DNA of 64,000 nt, taken from Lactarius indigo. Lineage: Eukaryota; Basidiomycota; Agaricomycetes; Russulales; Russulaceae. Of the stretch, positions 12,578 to 24,654 are shown in pieces. Position numbers and translations under genes: made by a program. Where the stretch lies: contig JAFKAC010000064.1 of the NCBI GenBank assembly GCA_025766275.1, positions 1 to 64,000 on the forward strand. The letters are read 5' to 3'. The notes under the pieces are model-generated. The model searched no databases and was not told the origin of the DNA. It saw only the letters and a program-made list of their open reading frames with translations. Position 1 is the stretch's first letter. Each line of letters begins with the position of its first letter.

Positions 12578-15500
12578 CTATCTTCCACGACCGCTCTTGC
12601 GACCAGTATTGACCTGTGACACGCTCTTGCGACCTGTCGTGGCCTGTGACACGCTCTGACGACCTATGTCTTCGAACTCCATCGCTCGCATATTTGACAG
12701 GTGCAGTTGACGGTCGGAGCCCCCAATTGGGGCCCTGCACTCTAGGCAACGCACCACTGGGACTGCACCTCCGCACTGTAAAGGTCCAATGAGCTGTCTG
12801 TATTTTGGGGGATCGAAAGGGTTTACAAACATCGTCAATTAAGAACGTATGTCCGTTCTCGCAATTGTAGAAGTGACCTCTATGAGCCGCTAGAAATATA
12901 CCGTTATTGATACTCCTTCCCACTGAGAATAGAAGTCTCACAGAAACCGAATGATTTCGCGATGGCTTCCCTTCCTCTCAAAGATGAGGGCTCGTATCCT
13001 TCTTCCGTGCGGAGGTGTGTCGCCAGTGCGTCGTACTCCTTCATGAATCTATCTCCTTTTTCACAACAGTTTTGCGTGAACCACTCCCTCTCGGATTCCA
13101 GCTCAGCTGTATTGATGGCCGGGAGGCTGCGAATGTATGTCGTCTCAAGTCTTTTCATCTCGCAACTAGCGGCGTTCGACTCCAACTGTACCTTGGTGCT
13201 CAATTCGTTTCGGCGATCGTTGTTGAAAAGTCCTTGTCGCGATAGGAGTGTGCGTTCTGCAAGAATCTCGAACCGGAACAACTCCAGCTTGCCGCGGAGG
13301 ATGTTCACCCCAGCCTGAGCCGCCAAACGAGTCGCCGATGACTTCTCCGCGATCTTGAGAGCCTTCTCCGCGTCACGAATGCAGGACTCGTAGATGAACG
13401 ACACGAACGACCGCCATAAGCGCTCGTGGCGGTGGGCAACTTCATCACTGGAGGCAACATTAAGACCCTCGATACGACTCTTCGCGATTTCTGCCAACGT
13501 GTACCGCAATTCGAGAGACAGGAAGAAGGCTTCGATTTGAAAACGAGTATCGGCGTTACGCGGAGGTTGGCCAATCTTCTTGTTCACTTCCATCATCGCT
13601 ACGGGTTCAGGTGTGTCAGTAGCCCTCCCTGGACCGCTTACTATCGCGGAAAGTTGGAGGCGATAGAGTGTTGCAAGCGCCGCGCCATACGCCTGCACAT
13701 GGGGTCCGCGGGTCCGCGCAACATGAGCAACCTTCTTGTACAGCTCGAGAAGGTCACGGATGACCTTGTTCCATGCTCTTCCCTCCTCTCTAGAAAAGCC
13801 ATGGACGTTCCTCATGCTCGCTTGGGTGATTTCCTTATGGGGAAGCGGCTCGGACTCCGGGCCAAATTGAGTCTTACGACGCGCAGAAAGGTTGTCGATG
13901 TCATCTGCATCCTCAGATGGCGGATTGAAGGCGATTGACTTTGCTTCGCCCTTAACACTGTCGAGTCTTCTTGAAAATTCTTCGATTTCGGGGCCGACTT
14001 TCTCTAGTGCAGAGGACATTGTGCTCGCCACATTTTGTTCCAGGATGTCTAGGGTTGCTCTCTTCGTGACGCGGCCGTATCGGAGGGCGGTGATCGGTCC
14101 ACGGCAGGTGGGGCAGGAAGGAGGAGTTTGGAAGTTCACCGGTGGCGCCTTGGTGGCCGTGAAAACGCCCATGGCATCCGACTCGTAGTAATTCGACATC
14201 TTACAATGGCCGTCCAGGGTTTTAACCGTGAAGATGTGACCGCATTCCAACTTGATCAGGCGCTCCGAGATATCGCGCGAGCTAAGATTGATCTCGTCTA
14301 GACGCCTCTGCCTGACGAAATCGACGATGTCGGCTTTACGTTCGTTTGGGAGGCATACGACGCATGTCTGCTGTTTGCAAGGTTCTCCGCAGACTATATA
14401 AACCCAGTATAAGACCCAGCCCAGGTATAAATCGCAAAGAAGGTACGTACTCGACGGACACCTATGGCCGCACTGCAGTTGCAGTTCGCAAGCCTTATCA
14501 CAAGGTAAGCGAGAACATATCTGTCGACCACAAATTAGTCTCACGTGACAAATTCTATAGCCCATTCATACTTACTGAACCGCATACCACCGGACATGAG
14601 TGGTGGGAACAGCGCCATCCACACGGCTTCATGCACGGCGGGCAAGGCTCCCAGCATCCCATTTGACATTTCTGGTGGCCACACCGCTGGCGGCACGATT
14701 GTGAACACGTTGGATCGCACAAGTGATCCGAAGAACAAGTGAGGCCACACAAGTGTTGGCACTTGAGCGCCCGTTCGCAGGGATGACTTTGGTGATGCGT
14801 GCGAACAAGACGAAGAGCGCCTGCACCAGGGGCCACATTATCGCGCGTAATCGTCTGGCAATCGTAACATCGAGATTTACACGTCCGGCCGCAGCACGTG
14901 GTCTGGCCTCCGCAAACTTGATTGCATTCGACGTTGGCGGGGTCTGCGCTACAAGCCATGATGGCGTAATGTTCACACCCTGGTAGGCGCTTCGACACTC
15001 GAGCGAAGCATCTGATGGTCTCCAAATTCTCGAGTTGATGACTAGAGCATGCGTCAAATGGGACATAGAAGGGAAAAATACGGAAGGCACTTGCCAAGGA
15101 ACGGATTGCCGAGAACCAGATGTCGCGGTGTGTCCACATGGAAGTTTGACGCCGTACATGGGGAACATGCAATTCCCGCAGTCTTCAAAGCATAGCTTCA
15201 AGCACGGATGAGCCTTAGGGCAGGTAACCCTGACACAGGGCTCATTGCATTTCATCCTTCTGTGACTATCTAGGTCTGGGTGACACTGATATGCCTCGGT
15301 CAGTGGGCGCATGACGTGAATGCGAAATAATAAATATACCATTGAGGTACATGCGTGTCCACACGGCAGACTATCTTCGCACCGTCGGAGACAGCCACCT
15401 TCCGGAGCATGCGTAGGTATTTGCCCCGGCTTTGTGATCAGTTGCCTTGTTGTGGGGTGACGTGAGCAAATGATTGGGAATCCGTGACCAAGCTGGTCTT

Positions 15501-18500
15501 CTTTCTCCATCTCGTCCAAGACGGTCCTCCATGTCTCATTCTTCCTGAGATTCGAAGCGTTCCCAAAGATGTAAAGGCCGTGCTTCGCTCGAGACAAAGC
15601 AACGTTTATCCTATTGCAACTCTGGAGAGACCCAGAGACCATCAGCTTTGACTTCGCGAAAGTATCAGGCTGCTTACTTTCAAAAAGCCAATTGAGGCAT
15701 TGCCTTCCTCGAACGCGCCAGAATTTCTGACCAACGAAATGATCACGATCTTGGCCTCCTGTCCTTGGAAAGTGTCTACTGTTCCGATGCAGATCTGTAA
15801 ACACGATTAGAATTATCAACAATCAGAAGTCCACGCTTGTACCCACGTGTTGAGCAACCTGAACTTGAGTAAATCCTATGTCATCACCACCTGCGAGTCC
15901 CGTACGCTCTAGCTGCTCTTCATCGCGTTCATCCACACTAACCGCAATCTCGAGATCTTCTAGAGCCGCGCGGACCTTTTGCAGTTGTCCTAGATAAGCA
16001 CAGAGGACAGCGATGTCTCCAGCGCCGTTGTAGGAACCCTGCTTAAGGAAGTATAATACAAGGTCACGTATCATGGCAACCTGATCGAACGAATAAGTTT
16101 CTAGGGCTGGGGTTTAGTAGTATAATACGCAGACGTACCTCGAACATGTTATGTTTCGACGCTGAGTCATCTTCAGTGTTCTCTTGATTGTCGTGGGAAA
16201 AGAAGACGACGTTCTTCTCCATGCCCTGCACGGCGGGATAACTTCGAACAACGTCATTGTCCTCAAGCTTGGGGTATAAGATTTTCCTGCTCGAGCCCGT
16301 AAAATCGCGACTATCTGTCTACGAGAGGGAACTGCGTACCGTATGAAGTGGGAGATGCTGGGTCGCATCCTCCGCTGCACGTTGATCTGCGACATGTACA
16401 TTCCTCCATCGGAAAGTCGCTCCATGAGCGATCTATCGAACTTGAATAGCTCCCGCCCGGACTTGCTATCCATAGATAACGCTTTCGTGGGTATATAAGT
16501 TTTATGGGAAGAGGGACGTGAGTGACCGGAGACTCACGAAAAGTTGCTAAATTTGGGCGTAGTTGCTTCGGATCCCCAATACAGATAAGGTGTTTGACTA
16601 ATTAGTAGGGCGATGTAATCAGCATAAATATGCGGGGCATACACGCTTCAGGTATATACCTGAGGGAACAAGAGAGGCCAGAATGTGCGCTTCGAGGACT
16701 TGACCGGCTTCCTCAACCATCAGAACCTTCGGCCCGACGCTCTACATTGTCCTGTTAACATCGGAGGTGGTATGCAACCATTCCAGACGAACCGTGAGCA
16801 GAGAGACAAGCTTGGCCGCGCCTACCATTCGGACGCAATCAGATCGTCACATTCCCCGTTATTAGGCTACTAGATACTTACCGGTTGTGGTGCATGCAAT
16901 TAGGTCTTTACGGCTGAGTAATCTACGTCGACCCTGCACATAATCTCAATACAGTCGACGGCACAGGTCACCAAATCGACTTACTTCGTCTTGTATGTCC
17001 TCGTAGACTTTGCAAGCGGCCTTGTATTTTTTTTTTAGCCGATTGAACACGGGTAGAAGCGAATCGTAAGCTATTTTCCGCATGTCATCCTCCCATGATT
17101 CTGCAAGGCGCTGTCGTTCGGGAATTGACATAGTCCAAACGTTATAGACACGTGTTAGTTGTTCAACGGTGCGACTTCCTGAGGGGGCCAGCGGAATCCG
17201 GCCCCCGAAACCTAGTGCGTTAAAGAACTCTATTCGCGGATCCGGGTCAGTTCTTGATAAGAATGGACGGGGCCGGATGAATTCGATATCTTGACCATTC
17301 ACCCAAAATCCATAAATCCCTGAGATTTTGGCGTTCTGGGGGGCATTCCTTCCATTTGAGACTCGCGTCCATTCCCCGTTCTCTATCTCGTCCTCCGTGG
17401 CCAGCCGGAAGAGCTCCGCAATCCAAGACGGAGGTCCTCTAAAGGAATTAGCGTGTTGACGATGATGCGAGTCGAGAAATTTCTCCATGTTTTTCCAAGT
17501 TAGCCCGGGAAGTTGTATCTGGTTCATGATTTGTGTCATCTCTACTTCTGCTTGCTTCATCGCAGCAAATTCGCGTCCAATGGCTCGATTGAGGTTCGAA
17601 CGACCTGAACGTTGTACCAGCTCGTGTAGGCTGTACTGTTCAATGCGCGGGTCGGTCGTTCTGGACCCGAGGCGCACGACGTTGGTCGTAATATTGGCGT
17701 CGAGAACCGACGTGAGCATGTGATCGAGCGCGTGGTTTGTGAACGCAATGAGGACTAAAATCACGTAAGAGAAGATATCATATAAGATGACCCCGTTTAC
17801 CTATTGGTCTGACGTTACTAGAGAAGAGGACGCGAAGGATCTCCTTTCCCGTGAAACTCTGAGACCTACGTCAGAACAAACAAATTGGTGTCGAACTTGT
17901 CCGCACCTTTCCCGTTCCGGGAGGGCTAACGACTCGATAATCAGTGGTAGGTTTTAGTAAGGAGATCGAGGGGCATACCCTTGAATCAAAGAGATTTCCC
18001 GCGTGAGAGTGTCGATGACCGCATCAACCTGAGATGGATCCAATTCGCTCGAGCGCAGCAGTTGTTGACGCGCGATCGTTACAGACGTCACATTGTTTAC
18101 ATTCACACTCGAAATCGATTCTCCCGGTCGAGCCAAGCATTGAAGATTGTACCTGAACTGCGGAGCGCGCGCGTATCGTGGAGGTCCAACCTGCATGGGG
18201 GCAAGATTTCCAGAGAATGACATGAGGTCAGCGAAGGGGATGGAAGTGGGTTCGACGTCCTTGAGTGTCTGAAGGAACGGGTGGAGAGCCTCATACATAA
18301 CGTTGTTATCTATCAGGACGGCGAATGTCGACTTGTCGACAGAAATCGGCTGACGACGCAAAGCCATGAGTTCAATTTCGGCATCAAAAAACGAAACTCG
18401 GAGCTGGATTGTCTCTGCGTTGGCCCTGGCGGATTCTGCAATATCCGCACCATCGGAGACGATAGTTCCGAGGAATACTTGGAATCGGCCAGGAGAAATG

Positions 18501-20701
18501 AGGGCAAGAGCGACGAGACACTCTTGTTGCAAGCGCTTAGAATGTTCCCAATATTCAACCCTCGCTGTTTCATTTTCGTCCCGAGGAGCCCCTGGAGGTG
18601 AGTCAAGAACAAGGCCGACGGTGAAATTACGTCGTTCGGCCCTTAAAGGGGCGAAACAAGCGCCAGTGTAGAGTTGAAAGAGTACCGAATTAAGGCCAGA
18701 CGTCTTATAAGCGCCGCCCTTAGACGACAGCAACTTTTCCAGTAGCGTAGGTGACCTCCGAGTCTTGGGACCGGCCCCTGGCGCCCACATAATGTCGAGG
18801 TCTCTCTTGATTGCCCCAACTGAATGCCGAAAAGAAGAACTTCGGGCAACATAATCAGCATAAAGTGATGACAGACGAACGACGGAAACAGTTGCGCACA
18901 TCATCTCTTCCCTCAATAATCGGAACTGTATGTCGAGATGCCGTTCCATCGAATTTTCGGGTAAATGATGTGGTGCAGAAGGGAGAAAGACTGGAAGATA
19001 AGGTGGTAGGGGACATAGAAGTTCGTCGTTCGTTGGTGCGATGCGAATATCGCGGATGTCAGTGAAATCGTTATCGTGCCGAGGTCCTCCTCCACCTCGC
19101 AAAGGACCGGGTGGGTCATAAGTTTGTTCCAGTCGAGATGTAAGCGCCTCCTGCATCTGACCGACGGTGAATCTTCTGTTCGGGATGTGTCTCCGCAACT
19201 TTTCCGTGTCTCCGAATTCTCTACCTACGATCTGACTGAGTCGGTTGATATCCTTCTCGAGTTCCCCTAACGCTAGGTTCCGGACCTGCGCGCTTGACGA
19301 AGTGATGGGGTCCTGGAAGGTCGGAGGCGACGCGGTCACAGCTGAGGCCCAAATATTGAACCACGAAGAGAGATCTTGGACCAAACCGTGTATTTCGGGA
19401 TGATTCTTTATAGCACTTTTGACACGCGCGAAATACCTACCCAGAGCAGATAAGCGCTGTACTAGAATAGAAACTGGAAGTCCTTACTGTGATAGAACAG
19501 TTGAAAGCGTCCCGAAGACCTCCACGCCACTTAGCGTGTTTTGCCGCGACATCGACAAGCCTGGTGAGCGATCCATCCAAGTCTGGGCCGCTATCATCTC
19601 GCGCATACATTTGCGGGTAGTTGAATGAAATTTGTCATAGTTTCGGTCGAGAAGAGCATATATCGCGCTGAAATAGCTCGTTAGGATCAAGTGTTTGGTG
19701 TGAATACACGATACAATTTACTTTGTATTTGAATGCATTGTTGTCTTCAGTACTAGGTCCGATGACAAGAACTACAACGAGTCGACAAAAATACCGTTAT
19801 GACGGGATCATGACTTCGATTTTCACCTGAGACAAACCTCGATAATAGGGAAATACCCCTTCTGGTATGACAGTGTTGACGATCCAGTGCCGACATTGAC
19901 AGCGACCGACGAAAATCTCAACACGTTGTCGATGCGTAGCAACGCGTTGCCCTATGCACGATGTTACCGTCGAAGCTATTGATGCCTGAGAAGACTTGGA
20001 CGTACGTGAACAATTGTGTCAAGGAATGCCTGTCACAGGAGTGTATGAGATGCGTCACTCAGATATGTCATAGCGAATCGACTAACCTGAGTCTGATCGG
20101 AGTTCTATGACGTGTGAAAAATTGCAGAGAGTCTGATGATAGTGGCGCTTACCCATGCTTTGTTTCGAGAATTGACACTCGCAAAGATTCGAGAAAATCC
20201 CTCGACATTGTTCGCATCCTGGAACACGAAGTTGTCGGTGAGGTACGGCTTGAGGTGATTATGGGCTTCGTTCGGACGAAGTGTGTGTTGTGGGTCCATG
20301 ATAGAGCCATTGTTCATAGCCAACCCTTCCCGGGAGAAAAAGTCTGGTGATTGGTCTTCTGTCTCTGTGGCGTATACCGAGGCAATCTCCGACACCTGGG
20401 ATTTTACTTCGTGCTTGAACGTGCAGTCGAACGAGCTATCGCATGTACCAGTCGACCAATAAACAGAGCAGACTCCTCCGGGGACTCTATTTGGGTTGCT
20501 GGGCGGTGTGGCACCACGGCCATCGGGGCCTCCCCGACCTCCTTGCCCTCCACGATTCCCACGGACTTGAGGGCCTCCACGGCCACGGCCATCGGGGCCC
20601 CCCCGACCTCCTCGCCCTCCACGATTCCCACGGACTTGAGGGCCTCCACGTCCACGTCCACGTCCACGTCCACGGTGGCCACTAGAACTATTTGCTGGCA
20701 T
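12578..20701 (-). CDS. ZNFX1-like NF-X1 finger/SF1 helicase, copy C
   Basis: Full paralogue of copy B with the same domain order and intron pattern. The start is the cat at 20699-20701. The RGG box (about 20515-20690) is expanded. CCCH finger at about 20405-20465. Motif I (GPPGTGK) in a 19-nt exon 17907-17925. Motif VI (NRINVALSRAKHG) near 15590. NF-X1 fingers about 14470-15420. RING-like LECGHIFTV...CPTCRGPI 14080-14290. The RZ finger (NCENGHTFLIDD joined to CGGAVPVVRCLECRAPIGG) is split by an intron near 12780-12840. A further intron (gtgaga...ctag) hides an apparent stop at 12904; the real stop is at 12578-12580. The C-terminus is longer than in copy B, with repeats of TGRKSVSQ. No premature stop noticed. 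Likely nuclear or RNA-granule RNA helicase; function inferred from Hrr1/SAD-3/ZNFX1. Confidence 0.87.
20521..20690. repeat. In-frame minisatellite in the RGG box of copy C
   Basis: A 69-bp (23-codon) unit begins at 20521 and again at 20590, encoding GPQVRGNRGG-type repeats, followed by four cgtcca hexamers (20645-20675) encoding alternating Arg-Gly. Copy B has one unit. Confidence 0.8.
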
Positions 20702-23532
20702 TTGAAAGAGTAAAGTGTTTAGAGCAAATGGTGAGATCCGCTGGGGGACGAACGGGTAAGTGGGGGGCAGTTATAGGGGTTAAGCAACAAGCCGAGCGCT
20801 TGTGTGAAGAGCGAGCGGACACGCGGCTTCAACGCAATGCTATCCTGATGCTATCTCGGACTCACCATTGGCTCGCCACACGCGGCAAGCCGTAAATGTC
20901 GCCTGTTTGGATAGAGCGGTAGAGAACCCTAGTACATTCCACAAGAATTAACGTTCTTGGTTACGGGATTCCAGGGAGAATAGCTCAAGGAATAGTTGTG
21001 ATTTCAATATGTCAATAAAATGGCGCTCATCGCAATATCACTGAGAATAGATACCTTCTAGATCCGAAAAAAAAGAAGATATACCTTTCGTACACATCGC
21101 TGCATAATACATCCCCCAGAGTCACATTCCAGAACCGCGACGGGATGTCCGTCCGCAAACTGAAGCACCTGAAGACGAGATGTTGTGCCATAGGATCCGG
21201 GTAAGCCTTCACTCCCGGCACTAAGATGCAGTCGCCATGAACCTGTGTAAGTTAGTCTTGAGCATTCGTTACAGTAAGCGACAGGAAGCAGTGGACAACA
21301 CAGGGTCATCAGCAGAGTTCGCGAAAACTCCGTGATTATCGGACCAACCCCGACATACTCTCATTATTGTCGTCCCCAAGCACAAGGACTACAAATATCG
21401 TTCCAGTGATACCTCTGCTGCGGGCAGCGTGAATGTGCTTGCGAATGTGGGCGAATTTGAACTGTATTATGAGATCTCGTTCAAGTTCTGTTTCTTGTTC
21501 TGTTTATGTGTCAGGACGGACAATTTGGAACAGTTGAATATGTTACGTAATCTAGATTTCGAGCCCATCACGACAAGCATTACAGTACGACCAAGATTAC
21601 TGCTTTTGTTTTTGTTGTTTTCTTGGTTGTTTCGTTGTTTTCTTGGTTGTTTCGTTGTTTTTCAGATCTCCATGTAACGCTAGGGCAGGTGAGGCCGAGG
21701 GTGAGGCGGACTTGGCCCTTGAGCTTGAACTTGGACATCCCTAGAATGATAGTGGTTGAGATGATGGAGTTCACCGATTATATGCAAATAAGGAATCAAC
21801 TCCTCGCCGATAAAGGCAACTTACCAAGACGCCTGAAGGTGACGATGGAATCTAGGAGAAAGGAGTGCTCAAACAATTGCGATCAGATGCCTGCGCTTGC
21901 TGATAATAGTAATCCAAGCGATGAAGCGACGAAGCCCGGCATGGTGGGAATACTACTCAAAAACCCCTCAAAGCACTATACAGGTCCTACAGTAATACAA
22001 CACTGATACAGTGCCTGTAACCCCAGTACAACGTTCCGCTCCATGGGCAATCGCAGCACAAGTACACCCAGCAAAGTGTGGATCGGATCTCCGGCTCCGG
22101 GACGGACTTGTAGGGTCACTCGGGTTCTGAAGGTGTAGAGTGAGGTCGGACGAAATGGTCTGGACGGCCAACCTAACTGACACAGTTCATGCAATGCGGC
22201 GCTCACAGCTCTGGAGTTCGAAGCGACAATAGCAGTTGTAGTAGTGAAGTGAAGATCGCTGCGCCAGTGTCTTCATGCCATAATTATCGGGAAGTGCAAT
22301 ACATCTTCGTAGTCACGGCGATGGGGGTCTCTGCTGCGGTCATCCTCGAATTGAAACTGTTGGTCCTACGCAACCAAGATAGTTAGTCGGGTCTAGTCGG
22401 ACTACGTAAACGGACCTTCAGTGAACTATTGGGTAAACTCTCCATCTCACGTTGTTGTCTTAGGGTGGACATGAGGGTGCGCATCGGAGCCGCATTTTTA
22501 CCAAACTCGGGGCTGCTTGTTGCCCTGTGGTATACCAGCGGTGGAGCCACGACATAGGTAAGATGGAACCAGGGCGGCGGACAGAGGTCTGCAATCCTGG
22601 AAATAACCGTGCAGCAGTTGTAGGGACCGCATCTGGTATCATAGCAAATTTCGAAACGTGCTTGCGCCACAGAAGCTCGAGTGTGCAGTCGTGGTCGTGT
22701 TTTTTTCAGGCTGAGGACGTTGAGGTGCGAGCAACGCATGGGATCACATTACAATCCCAAAAATGCTTCGGCCCATGACCTGGCGCCGCCACGATCCGCT
22801 GAGTGGTCGCGCATTTCTCCTGCTCTAGATAGAAAAACTCAGTAGAAATATCATGACGGAAGTCAAACGAAACCAGGGATGACGGTACCTGCCAGGTTGT
22901 CCCCCACAACAGATGTGAATGAGCGTCGCAAAAATTGGCAACATCTTCGAGTACGTAAGCCTAGCCAGTGCCGCTCCCACTCAGGAGGGGGGAGGTTCTA
23001 GATAGATGAGGAGAGAACAGTTTAGAAGATGTTGACACAAAGAACACGCATGGGTACTATACATATAGTGAAGTGCTAAATAGGGTCTGTACTCCAAGAC
23101 ACATGGGAATGAAATCAAGAAAAGGAAAAGTTGTTGTGTCGCAAGTATGACTATGACGGTGGAGCCGATTGCAATAGTTGGGCTCGCCTTCTCTGTTGTA
23201 ATTGCGATCATTAGGAAAGACCCAGACTCCTTCCCGTTTCGATGCTCCGCGTAAGAGGCTCCTAATCAATCACGTGTGCTTTCCCACACCCAACTTCCTT
23301 TTTTATCCCAACTTCAGCACCTCGTTACGCTACGCACCGACTGGGGACACTTGTGTCGGCTTCTCCTGGGGCGTGACGCATAGTGCTCTTTCATGTCGAT
23401 CCCTATGTTTGTTTAATGTAAACGCGTGTGTCCGTATTCGGAAAATATCATTAATTTATTGATTGCTTGACATTGGTGTGTATGTGTGAATATGTGAATG
23501 CACGAATCCCACCTTCGCATCTTCTCTGTGCA
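20702..23532. other. Spacer between copy C and the RecQ-like gene
   Basis: Promoter side of copy C plus decayed duplicates of the small ORFs. About 21660-22340 (minus) is homologous to 1389-2128 but broken by indels. 22981-23211 (minus) encodes a hydrophobic stretch (TIAIGSTVIVILATQQLFLF) homologous to 2622-2852. A 20-nt direct repeat (tgttttcttggttgtttcgt, two copies) lies at about 21615-21654. After about 23270 the sequence is not shared with the other spacers and should hold the divergent promoter of the RecQ-like gene. Confidence 0.4.
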
Positions 23533-23655
23533 ATGGCCTCACTCGATTCCACTGTCGATCTTCCTTCTCTGAATGACATGCGAGATGCTGTCAAGGATCG
23601 CTTCGGCTTCTTTCCGTGCACATGGCAACTTGAGGCCGCATTGACTCAGCTAAAG
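23533..23655 (+). pseudogene. RecQ-like helicase, piece 1 (N-terminus)
   Basis: The ATG at 23533 opens a 41-codon frame ending LEAALTQLK exactly where LTR-C begins at 23656. MRDAVKDRFGFFPCTWQLEA is the family N-terminus that precedes the Q-motif/Walker A. The last five bases (taaag) are duplicated at 32149-32153, where the gene resumes in frame. Confidence 0.8.
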
Positions 23656-24168
23656 TGTTACGGTTTTACCCCCACGACCTCGGCAAATGGCGATACGACA
23701 AATACGATCATGTGAAGAACCAGAAAAGGACGAAGAAAGGGCTAAGATAAGCCATAAACCAAGAGATAAGTGCCCCGCACCGCAAGTCCACTGGACCTTC
23801 TGCAATGACGCGCAGAATTGTAGGTTCCACTGGCCCAGATAAAGCAATATCCAAGTCGCCTGTCACGTGACCCCGGCATGTGACCTGGCTAGAATGCACC
23901 GGAAGAGTCCAGATGAGCTTGTGCCTGGCTGACTGATGTTTGGTACCTGATGACTGATGCTGACTGCAGATTACTCATAGACGATTACACTGTTACGATA
24001 AGGATGACTGATACTCTGTTGCGATTGGATAACTGACTGTATGCTGACTGATGATTACACATTCCTGATGACACTCTTACTGTACGATTACTCACCCTAG
24101 GATCGTTGTATTAGGGTTGCTGAGTTCGAACTTTACAATAGCTAAGGTATAAGTAGGGTAGCTTGTAT

Positions 24169-24624
24169 TGTAACGCCGTCACGACGTTAGCTCGACTTGA
24201 GCTCGACAAGGCGACTTAGCTGATCACGCTCAGAGGCGTATGGCTCGAAGGCGGGTTCTAGATGTACGCAGACACTAGGATCTTGGTAACGGCGTCCCTC
24301 CTTTATAAGGATGCGACAGAAAAGGAATGAGACGAGAAGAGGCAAGAAGTGACGATTGAAGAAGACCAAGATGGTGTGTCTTGGTCTTCTACGACTATCT
24401 TAAATACAAGAAGAGCAGGCTTTCAAGCGCTGCTATGAGTCACCGTATTGTAGCGTCCAACGTATCGCGTAAGTACCGCAATCCTCATACTACTACTACC
24501 TGTACTAGGATCGAGTCATCTCCAACGCCTAACTCCTATCGTAAACTCCGAGTCCGTGACTAATATACCTTACAGCCGTAGCCACAACCGGTACAGTAAG
24601 GGTCCAGTGCGCAGAATCGTAACA
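24169..24624 (-). repeat. E1 3' LTR
   Basis: 456 bp, tgtaacg...cgtaaca on the plus strand. Same family as the 532-bp LTRs of E3 and E4 (shared cgacttgagctcg block and GAAGACCAAGA palindrome). Confidence 0.92.
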
Positions 24625-24654
24625 TCACCCTCCTTTTAGCGTGAGACCCCAGAC

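Larger units (their letters stand above)
1..23270. repeat. Tandem segmental duplication of the ZNFX1-like locus
   Basis: Three head-to-tail copies of a unit made of one minus-strand helicase gene plus its upstream spacer. Start codons lie at 274, 11022 and 20701, so the units are about 10.7 and 9.7 kb. Spacers share long diverged blocks, for example 950-1170, 11640-11820 and 21230-21390. Blocks 2100-2850 and 22300-23230 match each other but are missing from the middle spacer, which resumes similarity near 12450 (matching about 2860). Divergence and indels in spacers with retained coding frames suggest an old duplication. Confidence 0.8.

Noticed and set aside
20351..20713. Plus-strand ORFs rich in His-Val or Thr-Ser repeats
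   Set aside because: Reverse complement of the RGG box and CCCH exon of copy C.
23656..24168. Novel 3' end of a short helicase isoform (frame continues CYGFTPTTS...)
   Set aside because: The frame runs into LTR-C by chance and stops within 20 codons; the gene resumes in frame after the LTR.
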